Positions 45,060 through 58,085 of a stretch of DNA of 64,000 bases are shown here, in pieces (position 1 is the first letter of the stretch; each line of letters opens with the position of its first letter). The stretch comes from Phytoseiulus persimilis (lineage: Eukaryota > Arthropoda > Arachnida > Mesostigmata > Phytoseiidae), in NCBI GenBank assembly GCA_037576195.1, contig CM075104.1, positions 27,048,211 through 27,112,210 on the forward strand, read 5' to 3'. A model generated the notes under the pieces. The model was not told the DNA's origin and made no database searches. It saw only the letters and a list, made by a program, of their open reading frames with translations. A program made the translations under genes and the position numbers.

Positions 45060-47422
45060 TTAGAAGTAAAAGAAAATGTCGGAGATTTCAAGGATTTCGA
45101 TGACATTGTTCATGTGAGGACGCTGATATGCTCCGAACGCGATCGTTACGCCTTCAACCACATCTTCTTTCTTACGGTTTCTCAGCGATGGTATTATCAC
45201 GTCGTCGCTGACGACATGGGAAAGCTGGAGCTCGAGCTCATACTCCAGTCCTTTCCGAATGAAGAATGGTTTCGTCAGCTTGAGTTTCACGTCCTTTTCC
45301 TTGCTGAGTGCGAACGTCACTTCGCACTCTTCGCGTTCACGACGGTCCTCCTGGATCTGCGCGAGGTTGAGAAAAGGGACATTGTGAGCGCTCGATCTCA
45401 TGGAATGCCTGATACGGAGCCAATGCTCATTGCCTCCTGGTGGAATGCACAAAATCTATCTCCACCTTGTAGCTGCAGCGCAGGATTCCATCGTATTTAT
45501 GTGTGCGGACGCTGTAAGAGCCTAAGTCCTGACGAAGGGGGAATCCGATCCCGGTGACGAAGATATCTTTTGTGAGGACCGTGAACTTTATTCCGATGAA
45601 ACGCAGCGGTCTAGAAGGTGGATGGAACGACACTGCCTGATATCTCCGAGAGACGAAGTGTTCTGGAGGGCTCAATCGTTTGGTTCCTTCGGCACTAATG
45701 CCTGAAATATTCAGGATAGATAAGGTTCGTAAGCTCGCATCTATGCATATCCGGCTGCTTCGAGATCTTCAGGAACACACCTTTCGGCAGTGCAACTATT
45801 CCGGGTATTGCCATATTCATGAAAACAGCGTAACACTCGTCGCGGGTCAGCAGACCGCTCTTGGCTGGCCCTTTACAAAACTCCTCGGGGCTCAGAGCCA
45901 GGAAACGCAGCTGTCCGACCACGGTATCACCCATACAGGCTCGAACGTTTTCTACTTCAGACTTGTCTAATCCTCTCCTAGAATCAAGGGAATATCCATG
46001 AGAGATGACGCTTCGCTCTACGCGACGGGAACAAAACTAACCATGTCCCTTGGCGCAATCGTGAAACGAGAACCGCGGGAAGGCGGCCGGCTCGCGGGAA
46101 TCAATTTATTTTCCCGTGGAATACCTGTTGCATTCTTCCGTTGCCCATTGTAAAGATGCCTGATACAGAGCGTACTCAGAATACAAATTCAGATATTTCC
46201 TGTGAACGATGGTTTCCAGTGTGCTGGATTGGACATTTGGAAAGTTCTCCGCTGTGAGAACATGATATGTCTGGCGGTCGATGATGTTGAGACATTGGAA
46301 GATCAATGTGTAGGCCTCCATCACGGACGCGAACTCGAAAACCTGGGAGATCAGTTTTTCGGTGAGCTCTCGTTTAGTGTGAAATCTCTGTTTCGTCTCA
46401 GAAGTCCATCGATGCGGTCGGTCCTGCTCCGCTCTACCTGGCAAACAGTTGATGGAGTGACGTTCCGTTCAATGAATGCGAAGCAGTCTTTCAGAAGATG
46501 AGGAAGGATGTATTTCTTCGCCGCGAAAGCCGTGAGCATCGCGTCATCGACAGTTTCCAACTTGAGATTATCCGTGTACGCATATCGAAGGAGGTTTTCG
46601 AAGCCGATGGGCGCAATGTCTGAGATCCGAATCACCTGAAAAGCGATTTGAATTCGAACGACATTTCATGTTCTCCTCCGAAAGCTGTGTGGCCGTGGAA
46701 CTCGGACGTGACAAGCGTGGGAGCCACGCTCTGCTTCGCGCACTACCCTTGACCTGCACGCCCTGGAGCGAGAGCGAGAGCAGCATACCTGTCCCTCGTT
46801 TTAGCGGGATTACTAGACCACAACTGACGGCTCGCGCTCACTCAGTTACTCGCTGAGTAATTGGAAAGTTTCTCTCGAAATTGAACATTACCCGCTTCTT
46901 GAGCTTCTCATTGCAGGAAGCCCCGGAACGACAGAGAGTGAATGAGAACAAACCTTGGACTTGTCGGCCATGTCGCCGTAGAACATAGCTTCGAAGACGG
47001 GACTGGTCATAGCGAGTAAGACTCGGTGTCCAACGTACTTTTTAGAAGCGGAAGGTGGGCCGACGATGAATGTCACATCTGAGGAGTTCGAGTGGAGAAA
47101 AATGTCAAGCGAGGCTAAGAACATGATGTCTACCTTCACCATCCGGAGCGATTCACTCACCGGTGAACGCTTTGTTCTGGAGCAACGAGCTCGTTCTTTG
47201 GAGAATCTTGTCAGACTCCATCTCGTTCGCGATTATCGTCGCGTTCTTCAGAGCAAGATAGTCTTTCTCGCTTGGATCTTCGCCCTGGATATCGAGGAAT
47301 AACTCGTGAATTGACATGCAAACGCTCCCTATCGTTGCGTTTACGCGAAAATAGTTATCAATGCTCACGTTTGGCAGATTCGGGTTAGGAGGAATGGGTC
47401 CTGAAGAGGTTGGCATCCCCAC
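45060..47422 (-). CDS. BTB-BACK-PHR domain protein (BTBD1/2/3/6 type)
   Basis: Seven exons on the minus strand: 47422-47161, 47114-46954, 46635-46438, 46342-46125, 45977-45781, 45701-45466 and 45356-45060. They total 1569 nt (522 residues) with all frames kept and GT-AG ends; introns are 46, 318, 95, 147, 79 and 109 bp. Residues about 88-200 are the BTB/POZ domain (SNSSDVTFIVGPP, KYVGHRVLLAMTSPVFEAMF, GFENLLRYAYTDNL, AAKKYILPHLLKDC). The BACK domain follows (YLNLYSEYALYQASLQWATE, LRFLALSPEEFCKGP, SGLLTRDECYAVF). The C-terminal half is a PHR beta-sandwich (LRFIGIKFTVLTKDIFVTGI, KLTKPFFIRKGLEYELEL). Such proteins act as cullin-3 substrate adaptors in ubiquitination. Length matches the human family (about 480-525). 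The first 87 residues are less typical, and the start could lie further upstream. Confidence 0.9.
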
Positions 47423-47524
47423 TGATGTTTGGAGTTCCTCTCGGTAGACGATTCATCCAATATAACCCAACAAGAAGAGTTGTTCTATCGCTGCGAGAAG
47501 CATGGGTCGTAGAAACTCGTTCGT

Positions 47525-48064
47525 ATGTATTGGGGTTCCAGTCACTTTCTAACGGGATACATGCTCCACTCTCACCGTAGTTCTCCCCCCTTGGAGGCGA
47601 TCGAACGAACGGAAGTTACGCTCGTGTCAGAGCTTTCGACTCGTCATGAGAGACCTCTGTCGGCCCCTCAGCTTCAAGTCCCGGAAAGTCAATCGAACTT
47701 CGAGCCGATCCCCTCCCCGCCATTCATTGGAAGCCACCCCGGTTCCATTCAACTTTCACCACTCTTTCGCCCGTACTGGACGGCCTTGAATATTAATGAT
47801 GTGAATTCGTCCCCTGGGCGACGTCAAGCTCATACCAGCACCAGCCTTGAAAACACGCGCAGACTGTCAGCCGGATCTCATTTCAACAATTTGCACTGCT
47901 CCCCGTACCTCTGGCACACGATTGTTAGTCGTAGTAATGGTCGACAACGGCCCGAGGTCGGAATCACTTCCTTCACCCCGATTGATGAATACCCAGCGAG
48001 CGAACAGTTCCTCGAAAGCATGTCAACGAAACAACAAATCCAACAGATCGCAAGGTCACGATGA
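47525..48064 (+). CDS. Possible exon, function unknown
   Basis: A 179-codon frame starting 100 bp from the BTB gene start in divergent orientation. It is rich in Ser, Pro and Arg (SPPLEAIERTEVTLVSELST, LENTRRLSAGSHF) and has no recognised domain. It could be the first exon of a divergent gene or a chance frame. Nothing downstream to 48909 confirms a continuation, although 48694-48909 is a second Ser/Arg-rich plus-strand frame. Confidence 0.25.
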   Translation: MYWGSSHFLTGYMLHSHRSSPPLEAIERTEVTLVSELSTRHERPLSAPQLQVPESQSNFEPIPSPPFIGSHPGSIQLSPLFRPYWTALNINDVNSSPGRRQAHTSTSLENTRRLSAGSHFNNLHCSPYLWHTIVSRSNGRQRPEVGITSFTPIDEYPASEQFLESMSTKQQIQQIARSR

Positions 48065-50341
48065 CTCAGGGCTGCCAGGACGCTCGATGCTCTTGTAAAT
48101 TATGAAAGCTATCTGTTTCCGGGCGCCACCTCACCAAGGCCAGCATCAGATAGCTGTCGCGAAGATCCCACGCCGTTCTCAGGACCCGCGTTTTCATCGA
48201 TATGCATGTCTCGACTCACCTCGGAAGTTCCAACCTCAGGAAGCCCGAAAGAACGTTAACTCGAGGTAAAAAGAGCTCCCGGCTCGATTGCGACCGGAAA
48301 GAAGCAGCTAACCACCGCGGTTCCCGAGATTATTCCGTTTTAATGGAAAATATCTGACTTTGATGAATCGTGAGCGAACGGTTCCGAGCGTTTCAATAAC
48401 ATTTTTAGATCTCCGGTGTCTCGGAGCCTCCATTGAACTACTCGCAGCAGGTACCGTCGATTCAGAGCTGATGCCTGCTTTATCGCTGAGTCTTGGAAGC
48501 AGGAGCGCGTGAACTCACGTATGTGAGTCAATTTCCCGGTCATTGGTAACCTAGCCTGAATCTGCAGGAGCTGTCTCTGCTCCATCAGTTGCGCCGCGGA
48601 ATCTTCCACCGGATTCTCCAGCGCATTCTTTCATGCCAGCTTGGGTTTCTGTGGCTAAAATCTCCAGACTCTAGATTAAATACGCCAAGCGCAATGACCT
48701 CAGACAGGCATTCGACTCACTCATTCATCCAGCGTCATCGTGCTCGTTCCGCTTCTGCGACTCCATCGGTCCACGATATCAAATCTTTGGGGATGCCCGC
48801 GGAAGTGCCTTCGAAGCCTCAGGTTCACGGTCTGAGAGCTTCAACAGGGAAAGGGGCCGGGAATTTCCGATGTCCCGTGAATGGAGAAATACCGGCGAAT
48901 GAAGTTTGAAAGGATGGTTTCGGCTGCAGATCGAGCATTGTATATTCGAAACTGAGCAAAGTCGCTTCGGAGCGAAGTAGCTTGCCGTACACGCGATTGC
49001 GCCGTCAAAAATTGGATGGAAGGCCGCTTCAAGGCCGTGTCCTTGAGCATGTCACTCTCATTTTTCCTGAACAGCTTCACTCGCTGGATTTGTGGGGGCG
49101 TTCAAGCCGAGAGCTAGTCCTACCTGATTGGAGCCTCAATTCCGGAGAGGTGAGATTACAGGTTTTTCCACAGTCCTGTTGGTCCCTTGATTTTGTGTGA
49201 CGTTCGTTGATGCTTGTATGGACACGTAAACATCGAGCGCGCGGTTCAGAAGCCGTTCGGAAACGTGACGCTCCGGGTTTTGGAGCTCTGACCGGTTTGA
49301 TGGTGCTTCATGTGGTGTTGTGTCAGGATGAGGGAATATGTGGAGAGGGTTCACGTATAGAGACCCTGACCAGGAAGACCAAGGTCAGAGCGGGACCGAG
49401 GGCACAGATACCTACGCCGCATTTGGTCACCCGGAATGGATTCATGGCTACGGGTTGTTTCTCACTCTGATACGAAACTCCACTAAAATTCCTGATTATT
49501 CAATCGTTGGCTACAAGCACTTGGATTTGTATCGGGGTTGTTCGTGTTCTCAGCTCTCATCGATGATATTTTTTTTCTGGGGACGCGGTCCCGAATGTTT
49601 TACAGCCTCCTGTCGAACGGATTTCGCCTAGGGCGTCTGGGAACATGACCGCGGAATACTTCCTTGACATACATCGGAATAAACCAATTCAGACAGACAA
49701 GAAGCATCACAGTGGAAGGTACTGACGATAATTGAAATCTGCGAGAAAAGTTTGTAGGAAGGAATGGTGAGCTCGAACCAGAACTCTCGGATGAATCTCG
49801 GCTCCATGTCATTCAAGCCTTGGGTTCATTCCGATGACAATTATACTTCGTTGGTTCAGGTGATTGCTAATCATTCGTGATCATACGACCGAAAAAAGGA
49901 GCGGAACCAGGTGCACCTCTACTTCTAGCCGATCGAGAACCTTTTGAGCTTGTTACAAGATATGAGAAAGGTGCCGCGTTTAGGGAATCTTTCGTCGCTA
50001 ACCTCGGTTATCCCGGACACGCGGGACTTTCCGTCGCGGAGCAGTCACGTCCAGTCAAACTTGTCCGGTCTCATCGGGCGATCTGAAACGATAAGATGAG
50101 TCGGGCTGACTAGCAGATTACTGGAATTATGAAATCGTCCCAGAAATCCAGAACGGATTCTCATCTCATCACTGAGTAGCTTCTCGATGCGAGTCTGAAG
50201 GCGAGATCCGCTTCCGGCGACTCTTCCCGAGAGGCTCTCTTTGGTTTCATTATGAGGTCTGAAGTATCATAGAGATGCCATGGCCTGTGCGTTGGCGCTC
50301 TTCTCCAGCGGACAGGGGAGCGCATGGTCAGCAAATAAACG
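48065..50341. other. 2.3-kb region without a recognisable gene
   Basis: Open frames are short and scattered. The plus frame at 48589-48909 and the plus frame at 49338-49631 are the longest and show no domain. No repeats were seen. Confidence 0.4.
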
Positions 50342-50349
50342 ATAATGAG
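50342..50349 (+). repeat. Target-site duplication, left (ATAATGAG)
   Basis: ATAATGAG directly before TAGGGACGCC; it recurs exactly at 51892-51899 after the opposite end. Confidence 0.82.
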
Positions 50350-51891
50350 TAGGGACGCCATATGAGCGGACATTTTTTCCGCAAAAAGCGGACACGTGTC
50401 CGGCGGACATCCGAGGCACTAACGGACAGTGGAAGCGGACATCCGTTATTTTCGCGATTCGAGCATGCCCTTTCAGTACACGATGAGTTTTATTAGCTGG
50501 GATTTCGGGCAGTCATATATGTATCGAAGCAGGGCGATTCCGTTGTCATACAGACAGAGCTGCTGATGGAGCGATCGATGAATATTCTCCATTGTTCCAA
50601 GTTGTCGACAGGGAGACAGCGAAGCATGCTTGACTTCCGTCCAGGCGACAGAGACACCGTGAAGCGAGAATCTCTTCACGGACGATGTTCTTTCCCTGAT
50701 TTCGATCAGTAAATGTCACCTCGCATCATGCTGATCTGACGAGGAGGTCAGATTATCCGTGGGGATGTTTTTCAACGGAGAAAAAAATCACTCGATTCCG
50801 GCATTGCGAGAGAGTGCATGACGGAAGAGTCGAGAGTCAAGTGGAATCGGGGCTATTCGAAAAAATTTGCTCCAATCAGGCGGGGAGGTCTGCCCTCATT
50901 TGGCTCTTGATCGAAAGTAAGATGGATAGCCGCTCATCCATGGATTTCGACCGTGAATCAAGCCACGATGAATTCCAGGAGCACAAAAATTACCGAAACT
51001 GCTTCGGATCGATTTTGCAGCTCTGCATCTTGAGCAAGAGTCCAAAAAGCCAATATTTCGGCCGCTATGCCTTCGAAACGAGACACGAAGATCTTGACTC
51101 TCTCGAGATTCTTGAAATGAAGGGAGGCAGCATTGAGGGATTCCCAGACGCGCAGTTGGTGGCGCGTGGGGCAGCAGCCCGTGCCCGATGAATGCTCGGC
51201 AAGATCTACTAACGCTCACGAACCGTCTCGCAGAGCAGGCGGAACACATGTGTAGAGCATGTGAATTCAGGCGAATTACAGTTGGAGTCGATTCTTTCCA
51301 GCTCAAGGGAGAGCAATTATCAGAGGTGAGAACCTGGCGAACCAAGCAATGAGTTTCCAAACATAGAGATTTGATTCCGCATCGATTTTCGAGTGAGCGT
51401 TCTTCTCCTCGTTTCCGCGGAATCATCATTTCATTACCAGATCTTCCCGAGATCGAGAGCTCCCGACGGCATATGATTTCGCCCACCAACAGGAAGCACA
51501 AAGTCGAAGATGTATGAAGCCTCCCTTTCCAGAACCCATAGTATCTTAACCGAGTCCTGGTCATTCACATTTACTTATCGATGCATCCAACCCGTCAACT
51601 CGACACCCCTCCATTTGATCCGAGGTCCCGGAGGGAAGAATAAGAGTTTGTCCCTGAGTACGGAAATATTATATTATCTTTATATTATGAAGCGCAGTTG
51701 ACGAACGGCTAAACTATCTCTCTGGCTGAATCAACACCCCTCGGGATTCGGAACAGCGCTCTCTTTCCCAGGAAGTGCCTGCGAGCTCAACGATTACTGT
51801 CGTTCGCGAAGAAAACGGACATTTGCCCTGAAAAGCTAGAAAGCGGACTAAGCGGACGGACGAGGACATGTCCGCTCATATGGCGTCTCTA
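50350..51891. mobile_element. 1542-bp DNA transposon, hAT-like ends, no known transposase
   Basis: Left end TAGGGACGCCATATGAGCGG and, reversed, right end TAGAGACGCCATATGAGCGG, each continuing ACAT. A perfect 8-bp duplication (ATAATGAG) flanks the element. Subterminal regions are dense in GCGGACA: six copies within 110 bp at the left (50362-50445) and several GCGGACT/GCGGACG at the right. Such motifs often bind hAT transposases. The inside has a 222-codon minus frame and a 125-codon plus frame that overlap, neither resembling a transposase. It is probably non-autonomous; the family is not one I recognise. Confidence 0.78.
51188..51480 (+). CDS. Short possible two-exon frame inside the 1.5-kb transposon
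   Basis: ATG at 51188 opens NARQDLLTLTNRLAEQAEHM followed by CRACEFRRITVGVDSFQLKG, to a possible donor (TCAGAG|GTGAGA, about 51325). An acceptor (TCATTACCAG) at about 51440 would add a few codons before a TGA. The helix with a C-x2-C pair looks protein-like but matches nothing known to me. It may be a captured host exon or chance. Confidence 0.2.
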
Positions 51892-51899
51892 ATAATGAG
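51892..51899 (+). repeat. Target-site duplication, right (ATAATGAG)
   Basis: Exact repeat of 50342-50349. Confidence 0.82.
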
Positions 51900-54711
51900 G
51901 ACTCAGGACAAGCCGCCATAGGTCCCAATCGGCAGGTGGACGCGGTTCACACAGGAGTTGATATTTGGACGAGATTCGCCAACCATCCGGGTTTTGGAGA
52001 GCTCGTGACACTCTTAACTGACGAGTCTGATATCTGGGGCATTGCCGAGGTCGAGCCATCGTTCTCCCTGCAAGCAATTATTGTCACCGACCGTCGTCCT
52101 GCGATCTCAGTTGACATCAAAAGTAGAAGATCGAAAGCAAGTGGTACCTCTCCGTCGAGTCGATCTCTCGTTAATTTCCTCGACGGTGAGCGAGAAACGG
52201 AACAAAGCCTTCCATGTGATCATCGTCATCGTGACGCAATCTACATGGTAACCAACTCTTCGAGGATGCTTCCAATGAGGCTGAGTCTTAGCTGGATACT
52301 TTCATCATCCAAAGTGGAATATAATCACATTTCACTCCAATTGGTGAATCTACAATGGATTTCAATCCATCCTTTCCGATATTATTGGAGACGTTTGGGC
52401 CCCTGGGTACGCCACTGGGAACACGATGACTGGAATACGAACGAGGATGGTTTCACTCAGGAAGCGTGAACGCTTCAGGGTTTGCAGGGGGAGGCGAGCT
52501 TCGTGCCTGCTCCTTCAAGATATCTGCCAACAAATGTCATGAGTTCTCACGTTGTAAAAAGAGGCTTCTTCTCCGACTTGTGTTTGCTCTAAGAATGTTT
52601 CCGGAAGCCGAAAGTTAACGCAACTCTCGAACAGTTGGAGCTTTTCGACAGCGGTTCGGGCAGTACGTGCTGCGCCTTTGTGGAATCGAAACAGGGGTCT
52701 GCGGAGATCTCAAAGAGTTCCTTTGTGGAACGACCTGCGTTGAGCATTGAATCCAGCGACTTGTTCAGACGACGATCCCTGCGACAAAGTTGGGCTAGTC
52801 CACCATTATCACTATGCCCCTGAAGCAGGGGTGACAAATATGAGGTCTGCAGCCGTGGTTCGCGGCTCTCGACCGAGTTGAAGAGCCCGCGATGGCGAAA
52901 AGATTTGATCCAGTATTACTGATCTGAGTGAGCTCAAATCCAGCATGATACATCCAGGTGTTCCGATTCCCATGTGAGGAATAGGCTCGGGCGTGAACGC
53001 TGAAATGCTCCACATATTTTCCTAGCTGAAGAAGCGGCGGTCCGTGATGACCCACGAGCCGGCTCCGTCACCCTCAGCCGGTCCGCCGATATTCCGACCT
53101 TGACACCCCCCCCCCCCCCCCCCCTGTGGAGCTGCGGTAGATGTAGCGAGCGAAAAGAACTCCGCTTTCACAGCGTTGGGGACACCATCAACTCCGTGGG
53201 ATTCAAGCGGAGGCGGTCGAGTGGAAGCTTCTCCGTGACGATTTCCACATAGCAGGAACAGGCATCGACGTCCTTGATCCGTAGGGTAGTCCTTGCGTTC
53301 AAAGATCGGACAATTAGATCAGCGGATACACTGAGACGGAGTGAGACTTGATTCATGGATATGACCGTGATTCGTTTGAGACTGGAATATTTCGGAGAGT
53401 GAATGAGTGGTTTTGTCTGGACGGACTCAAAAGCCGCTGTTCTCGCAAGGTCGAAGCTTTGTGTCAGAACCTTGTACGAGTCGATTATCTGTGTTCAATG
53501 GACAATTGACATCCTCTCTCCGCATGCAGGAGCTATTGTCCGCACGATGAACACTCGCGACACGGGCAGAGACCGCAGGAGAACGAGAAGCTCATTCGCT
53601 CCCGTGGACGAAACGAGCCGAAGTACGTTGCCGCCCCGGAATGCTTCTCTCCCGTGACGACTAAATGGAAGTGAAGTTCCGAAGGTCCTACGAGAAGGTG
53701 TTGGGAACAGTTCACTGATCATATTAGATTCGATGAGAGCTCCCCATCCAACGCTGAGCATCATTCATCAGAAAGCAGGAGTCTTTTGAGGACTTCTAGT
53801 AGCCTCATCATATTACTGCGTGAGTTGGAAAGGGAAAGAGTATCGGTTTCAACATGCCAATGATCTTCATTCATTGCAGTCGAGTGGATACCACCGCGAC
53901 TTCATGTCGTGGAGAAGGAGCGGATATAGTTTCTCAACGTCGAAAATTCGGCATTGAGATCCGCACTCGGCATCGAGTGTCACCTGTGGTGGTATCCCAG
54001 ATGAGCGGATCAGGCAACTGGAAACCTAGGGCCGCTCCATGACACGAATTGAAAATAGGGGTTTATCTCCATATCCGGACTCCTCATATGAAGTGGCACA
54101 AATGTGGACACATGACGGCAGCGTCGAGCTATTGTCATGAGCTGAGGCTCCAGCTGAGCGCATCTTACCGGTGGACCAACGAGACAATGGAAACCCGGGC
54201 TCCTCTATGCTGGAAAAGGAAGGACTCAACCAGGGTTTGCCGGCCTGCGGTAGCAATGCCTATGATCAAGGTCTCTCAGAGAGTAAAGGGACAGCCGGTC
54301 TCCAAAGTCGAGGGAAATGATGGATTGAGCCGATTTCGATTCGGGGTCAGGAGACGGCGCGGCGGTGCCGCTAATGCCTCCGTACACAATTAGGAAGTTT
54401 CTTTGTTCTGGTAGGCCACCGCGGTGTCACTCTCTCGCGGTTGGGGTGGGGCACCGGATACTGCTGGTACGTCCCACACCATAGCGGGGGAGTTCGGATG
54501 CAGCTCGAGAGTATGCAAGCCGTTCAGATAACGCCGTCCCTGAGAAAGGCTAACCCCCTCGGATTTGAGTGTGTAAAGTAGCTCCCGCGGAAAATAATTC
54601 GGGACCAGCAGTGAGCGTACGAGGATATCAAGACCAACTCGTCAAAGCCAATCTCGAAGGAGCTGGACTCAGTTTACTTTTGTTTGCCTCAGCGCGAGCT
54701 TCTGCCGAGAG
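51900..54711. other. 2.8-kb region, isolated possible exons only
   Basis: Candidate coding pieces are the plus frame near 52110-52250 (KVEDRKQVVPLRRVDLSLIS), ending near a GT, and minus frames at 53168-53356 (VSADLIVRSLNARTTLRIKD) and 52812-53055 (NTWMYHAGFELTQI). They look protein-like but could not be chained into one gene or matched to a family. A hAT-like right end (TACGCCACTG) ends near 52418. Confidence 0.3.
53106..53124 (+). repeat. Poly-C run
   Basis: Nineteen consecutive C. Homopolymers of this length are often miscounted in assemblies. It lies in non-coding sequence. Confidence 0.9.
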
Positions 54712-54858
54712 CAGGGGTGCTCATCCAAATTCAACGCGAGCTTGATCATCTGGGTACCCGGCGCCCTCGAGGGATCCTTGTTATGTCCATCCAAATGGCC
54801 CATGCGCTGCGGATCGATCCGCCCCTCCGGACCACGGCGCAGGGTTTTGACAACCCTG
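54712..54858. mobile_element. 147-bp hAT-type MITE
   Basis: Left end CAGGGGTGCTCATCC and, reversed, right end CAGGGTTGTCAAAACCC. Flanking 8-mers GCCGAGAG and GTCTAGAA agree at five of eight positions. The ends belong to the same group as the elements at 27139 and 6952. Confidence 0.5.
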
Positions 54859-57800
54859 GTCTAGAAAATCGTTCAAAACAACTCTGCCCAGTTGAGACAG
54901 CCTAAGCAGTCTATTTGTCTCGCTAGGATGTCCCGAGCTCGCTGAGATCCCTTCCAACCCTGTTCGCCTATGGCACCCGCGGTTGACCTCGCTCCCCACG
55001 CAGAATCCAGGAGCATGGGAATCCCTCAGAAAACTATGTCGAAGGTATCACGGTACCTTATTCCCTCGTGATCGAAAAGAGGCAATAGACGGGACAAAAA
55101 CAGGAATCATGATCATAAGCGCCTATCTCGCGTATAGCAAGGTTTGGTATAACGCAAGACTCAGAGAGACAGTCTCTCTCAGACCCGGGGATGAAGTGGT
55201 TCGCTCGGTGTCCTTGCCTCTCAAAGCTTCCGTTGATGGACTGAGCAGCACTGGAATCCTGGAACTGGACTAACTGAGAATGTCGTCGGATCGATGCGAC
55301 CAAACCGCAGCCGGTCATTTCGATCGATTCGAAGTTTTTCTTCCACCATCGGATATTTTTACCGATTTCGTCATACCTGAGAATATGCGGGGCGAAACCC
55401 CTCGAGGAGGATATCTTGTCAAGAAATTTGCGATTTTCAGGCTTTCCGAAGCGATTCTCACTGTATTCCATGGCAAGGTGAGTGTCCCTCTCCGAATCGA
55501 ATCACAACGACCCGAAGCTAATCCGATTGACGTGACGTTGACTTCTGACGTTTACCGGCTAGTTGGATGAAACACAGCAAGGAAAAAATGACCATATTTG
55601 AACTGCTGTCGGAGACGCGATTCTCCACCGATTGGCGCGAATGAAACAACAAAACACGTGCCATCCTCCCAGTCGTCTATCGCCAACGAGGGACCCGGTG
55701 TCCGAACATTTTTCACAGGGTAATCAGGTGAAGACGGAAGCGAAAAAAAATCCCGACCCAATTTGACCAACCCGACCGAGGCATTTCGGTATCAGGCCGC
55801 AGGCTCGATAGATCTCCGCCTGTCCTCAAAATTCGATTAGCGTCTCCACCTCGATTTTTGGCTCCGCGATGATGAGAATTACTCTCTAGGCCCCATCCAG
55901 AACCCTCCATGGCCCCAACTCCGGAAACACCGCTCAGGGTCGTGGTCACCACATTTCCCTGCCGTGCATGTGAGTTATGTGCTTGACGATTATCTCGAAT
56001 CGAGTATCAGTGTCGAAATCGTTCAACCGTGAATTATCGTCAGAGCTGCTCTGTCGTGAATCAATGTCAAGACTATGACAAGTGAAAATGTGATTCCAAG
56101 CTCTCGCCTGCTTTCATCGTGCTCGCGAGCAATCAGTGGGGACACAAGCAAGAAGTTCACGGGGTCGAACTACGTATATTCGAGCATTCGTGGAATCAGC
56201 TGAATACGTGATAATTAGGGGATTATTCCCGTTCCAAAATTTTCCCGATCTTCGAGAGAGAAGCCGCAGCAGACACTGGCGCTCCACATGATCCGGTCTG
56301 CGTGAGCGAGCTAAAACAACGTTAATCACAGCTATCGTCGAGAACTAGCGGTAGACTGAGTAGACCCGGAAAGGGCATAGAATATCGCCCCCGGTGGCTG
56401 GTAAATCTGGTAGATCTTTAAAAATAAAGAATATGGCAGCGTCGCGAGGGAGCGCTGCCTTCAATGTCAATTTTTTCATCTTGTTTTCCCACCGGTGATC
56501 CGAGACACGGCATCCGGAGGAGTGCTGAGCTGTGTGCTCCAGTTCTGGTCTTCTGCGAAAGAAACACCTGGTACCAATCTCGAGCTTCTTCATCGCCGAC
56601 TTAGAGGGACCTGACTTTGGATGAGCGTTCCCATGTCGCTTCTCGAGAAGAGTTTTAATTACCAGGCGCTCGTTCCCTCCCTGGGGGTTGAGTATCGCAA
56701 TCGATTGTATCAGCTGTGATTGAGTGCGAGTTGTTTGGGAGAAAAATCCACTTCAGGATGAGGGGACATCCATCCCTGTCGATTCTTGAGTCTTGGGAGC
56801 CCTGGCCATGAATCATCGAGGGGTTAGTTGACGACGCTCATGAATTTCTCCCAACGAGAAAACTACCAAAATGCGACCGTATCTACGGGAGAACGAAATC
56901 GGCCCCACGAGCGGAAAACTTGCAGGCTCTCGGCTCACAGGCTCGCGTTTTCTGGCGTATCTAATTCGACCCTCAGAACAGGATCTGCTAGGCGGAATTA
57001 TCTGACCGGCTTTATGTGGGACCAACTCTCATCGGCAGTGCGCTCCATCGAGGCAATGAATGTGTGGGCGAGTTTGCCCCGCCGGGATGCAGCTTCTTGG
57101 GAGAAATACCCCCACAGCGTCGCTGTTCGAATCCTCAACACTCCCGGATGACTGTATCATTCTTCACCACAGGCGGATCCCGAGAAAATATGAAAGCTCT
57201 TTGGCTCGCGGGCGGGGTCGACAGGTGTTCCGGAAGGAATGACAGATTCTTCTCTAACGTGACCTGTTGAGGTGTCAGCCGTAGCCGAACACTCGCTAGT
57301 ACGCACGACCGTATCCAGTTCATATCTGCGGGGCACCAAATAATTCTGCCACCACTTCGCTGGCGTCACGGTCGGTGGTGATGATCTTGATGATTGAGCT
57401 CTGGAGAAGCAGCGAGCTTTAGGGATACATCACCTCTCCGGAGATTCCTTGGGTAGATAAAAATAAGCTTCCCCGATTCCGACGCAACGTCAACGATCGT
57501 ATGAGAGAACTATTCCGATAGTTTACTGTAGAAATCGGCGAAACTCGACACTCGCAGCCCAGACGGGAATCTGTTCGATACGGTTCACACCAAGTCATTT
57601 TCGAGGGTAAACGTCTGCACGAACGCGTTCCGGAGCGCGATCCTTTCCCCGGGCTCAGTCGAAAGTTCGCGGTCTCGTATTTGGAATCGGTGATCCTGTC
57701 GGGGCTGTTTTCCGTGACCAGGACCCGCCAATGACGCGTTCCGGGCCGAAGTTTCGATCAACCCCGCGGCCTGGGATAGGGGAGTTAGAAGCAAAGGACG

Positions 57801-58085
57801 ATGATCCGACACAGAGTGAGTTCGCCGGAGTTCCTGCGGGAATTCAGAGCTCTGCGATACCACTTCTCAAAGTGATCAGAAGCAACGATTCTGACATCAG
57901 CATCGACGGCTGGCGTCTGTCACAGAGGATCACTCAATGTGATGAACTGAATCAGACGGCCGCTTGTGTTGGTCGCACAAGACATGCACTGAGCATCAGA
58001 TTACCGAGTGTCAATCACAGAGTTCATCTCGATAAAAGCCGAGACAATTCCATTCGAAACCACCATTCTCTCTCAGCTTCCGAGA
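54859..58085. other. 3.2-kb region, unassigned
   Basis: The plus-strand frames 54983-55273 (IISAYLAYSKVWYNARLRET, SVSLPLKASVDGL) and 55280-55570 (HGKVSVPLRIESQ) are adjacent and read like beta-rich protein. They may be exons of one gene, but neither start, end nor family could be fixed. The rest, to 58085, shows nothing I can support. Confidence 0.3.

Noticed and set aside
50896-51564. 222-codon minus frame inside the 1.5-kb transposon
   Set aside because: It is Arg/Ser/Cys rich with no transposase motif, and plus-strand frames of similar quality overlap it.
57100-57150. Possible tRNA B-box (GTTCGAATCC)
   Set aside because: No matching A box or cloverleaf stems could be formed at the right distance.
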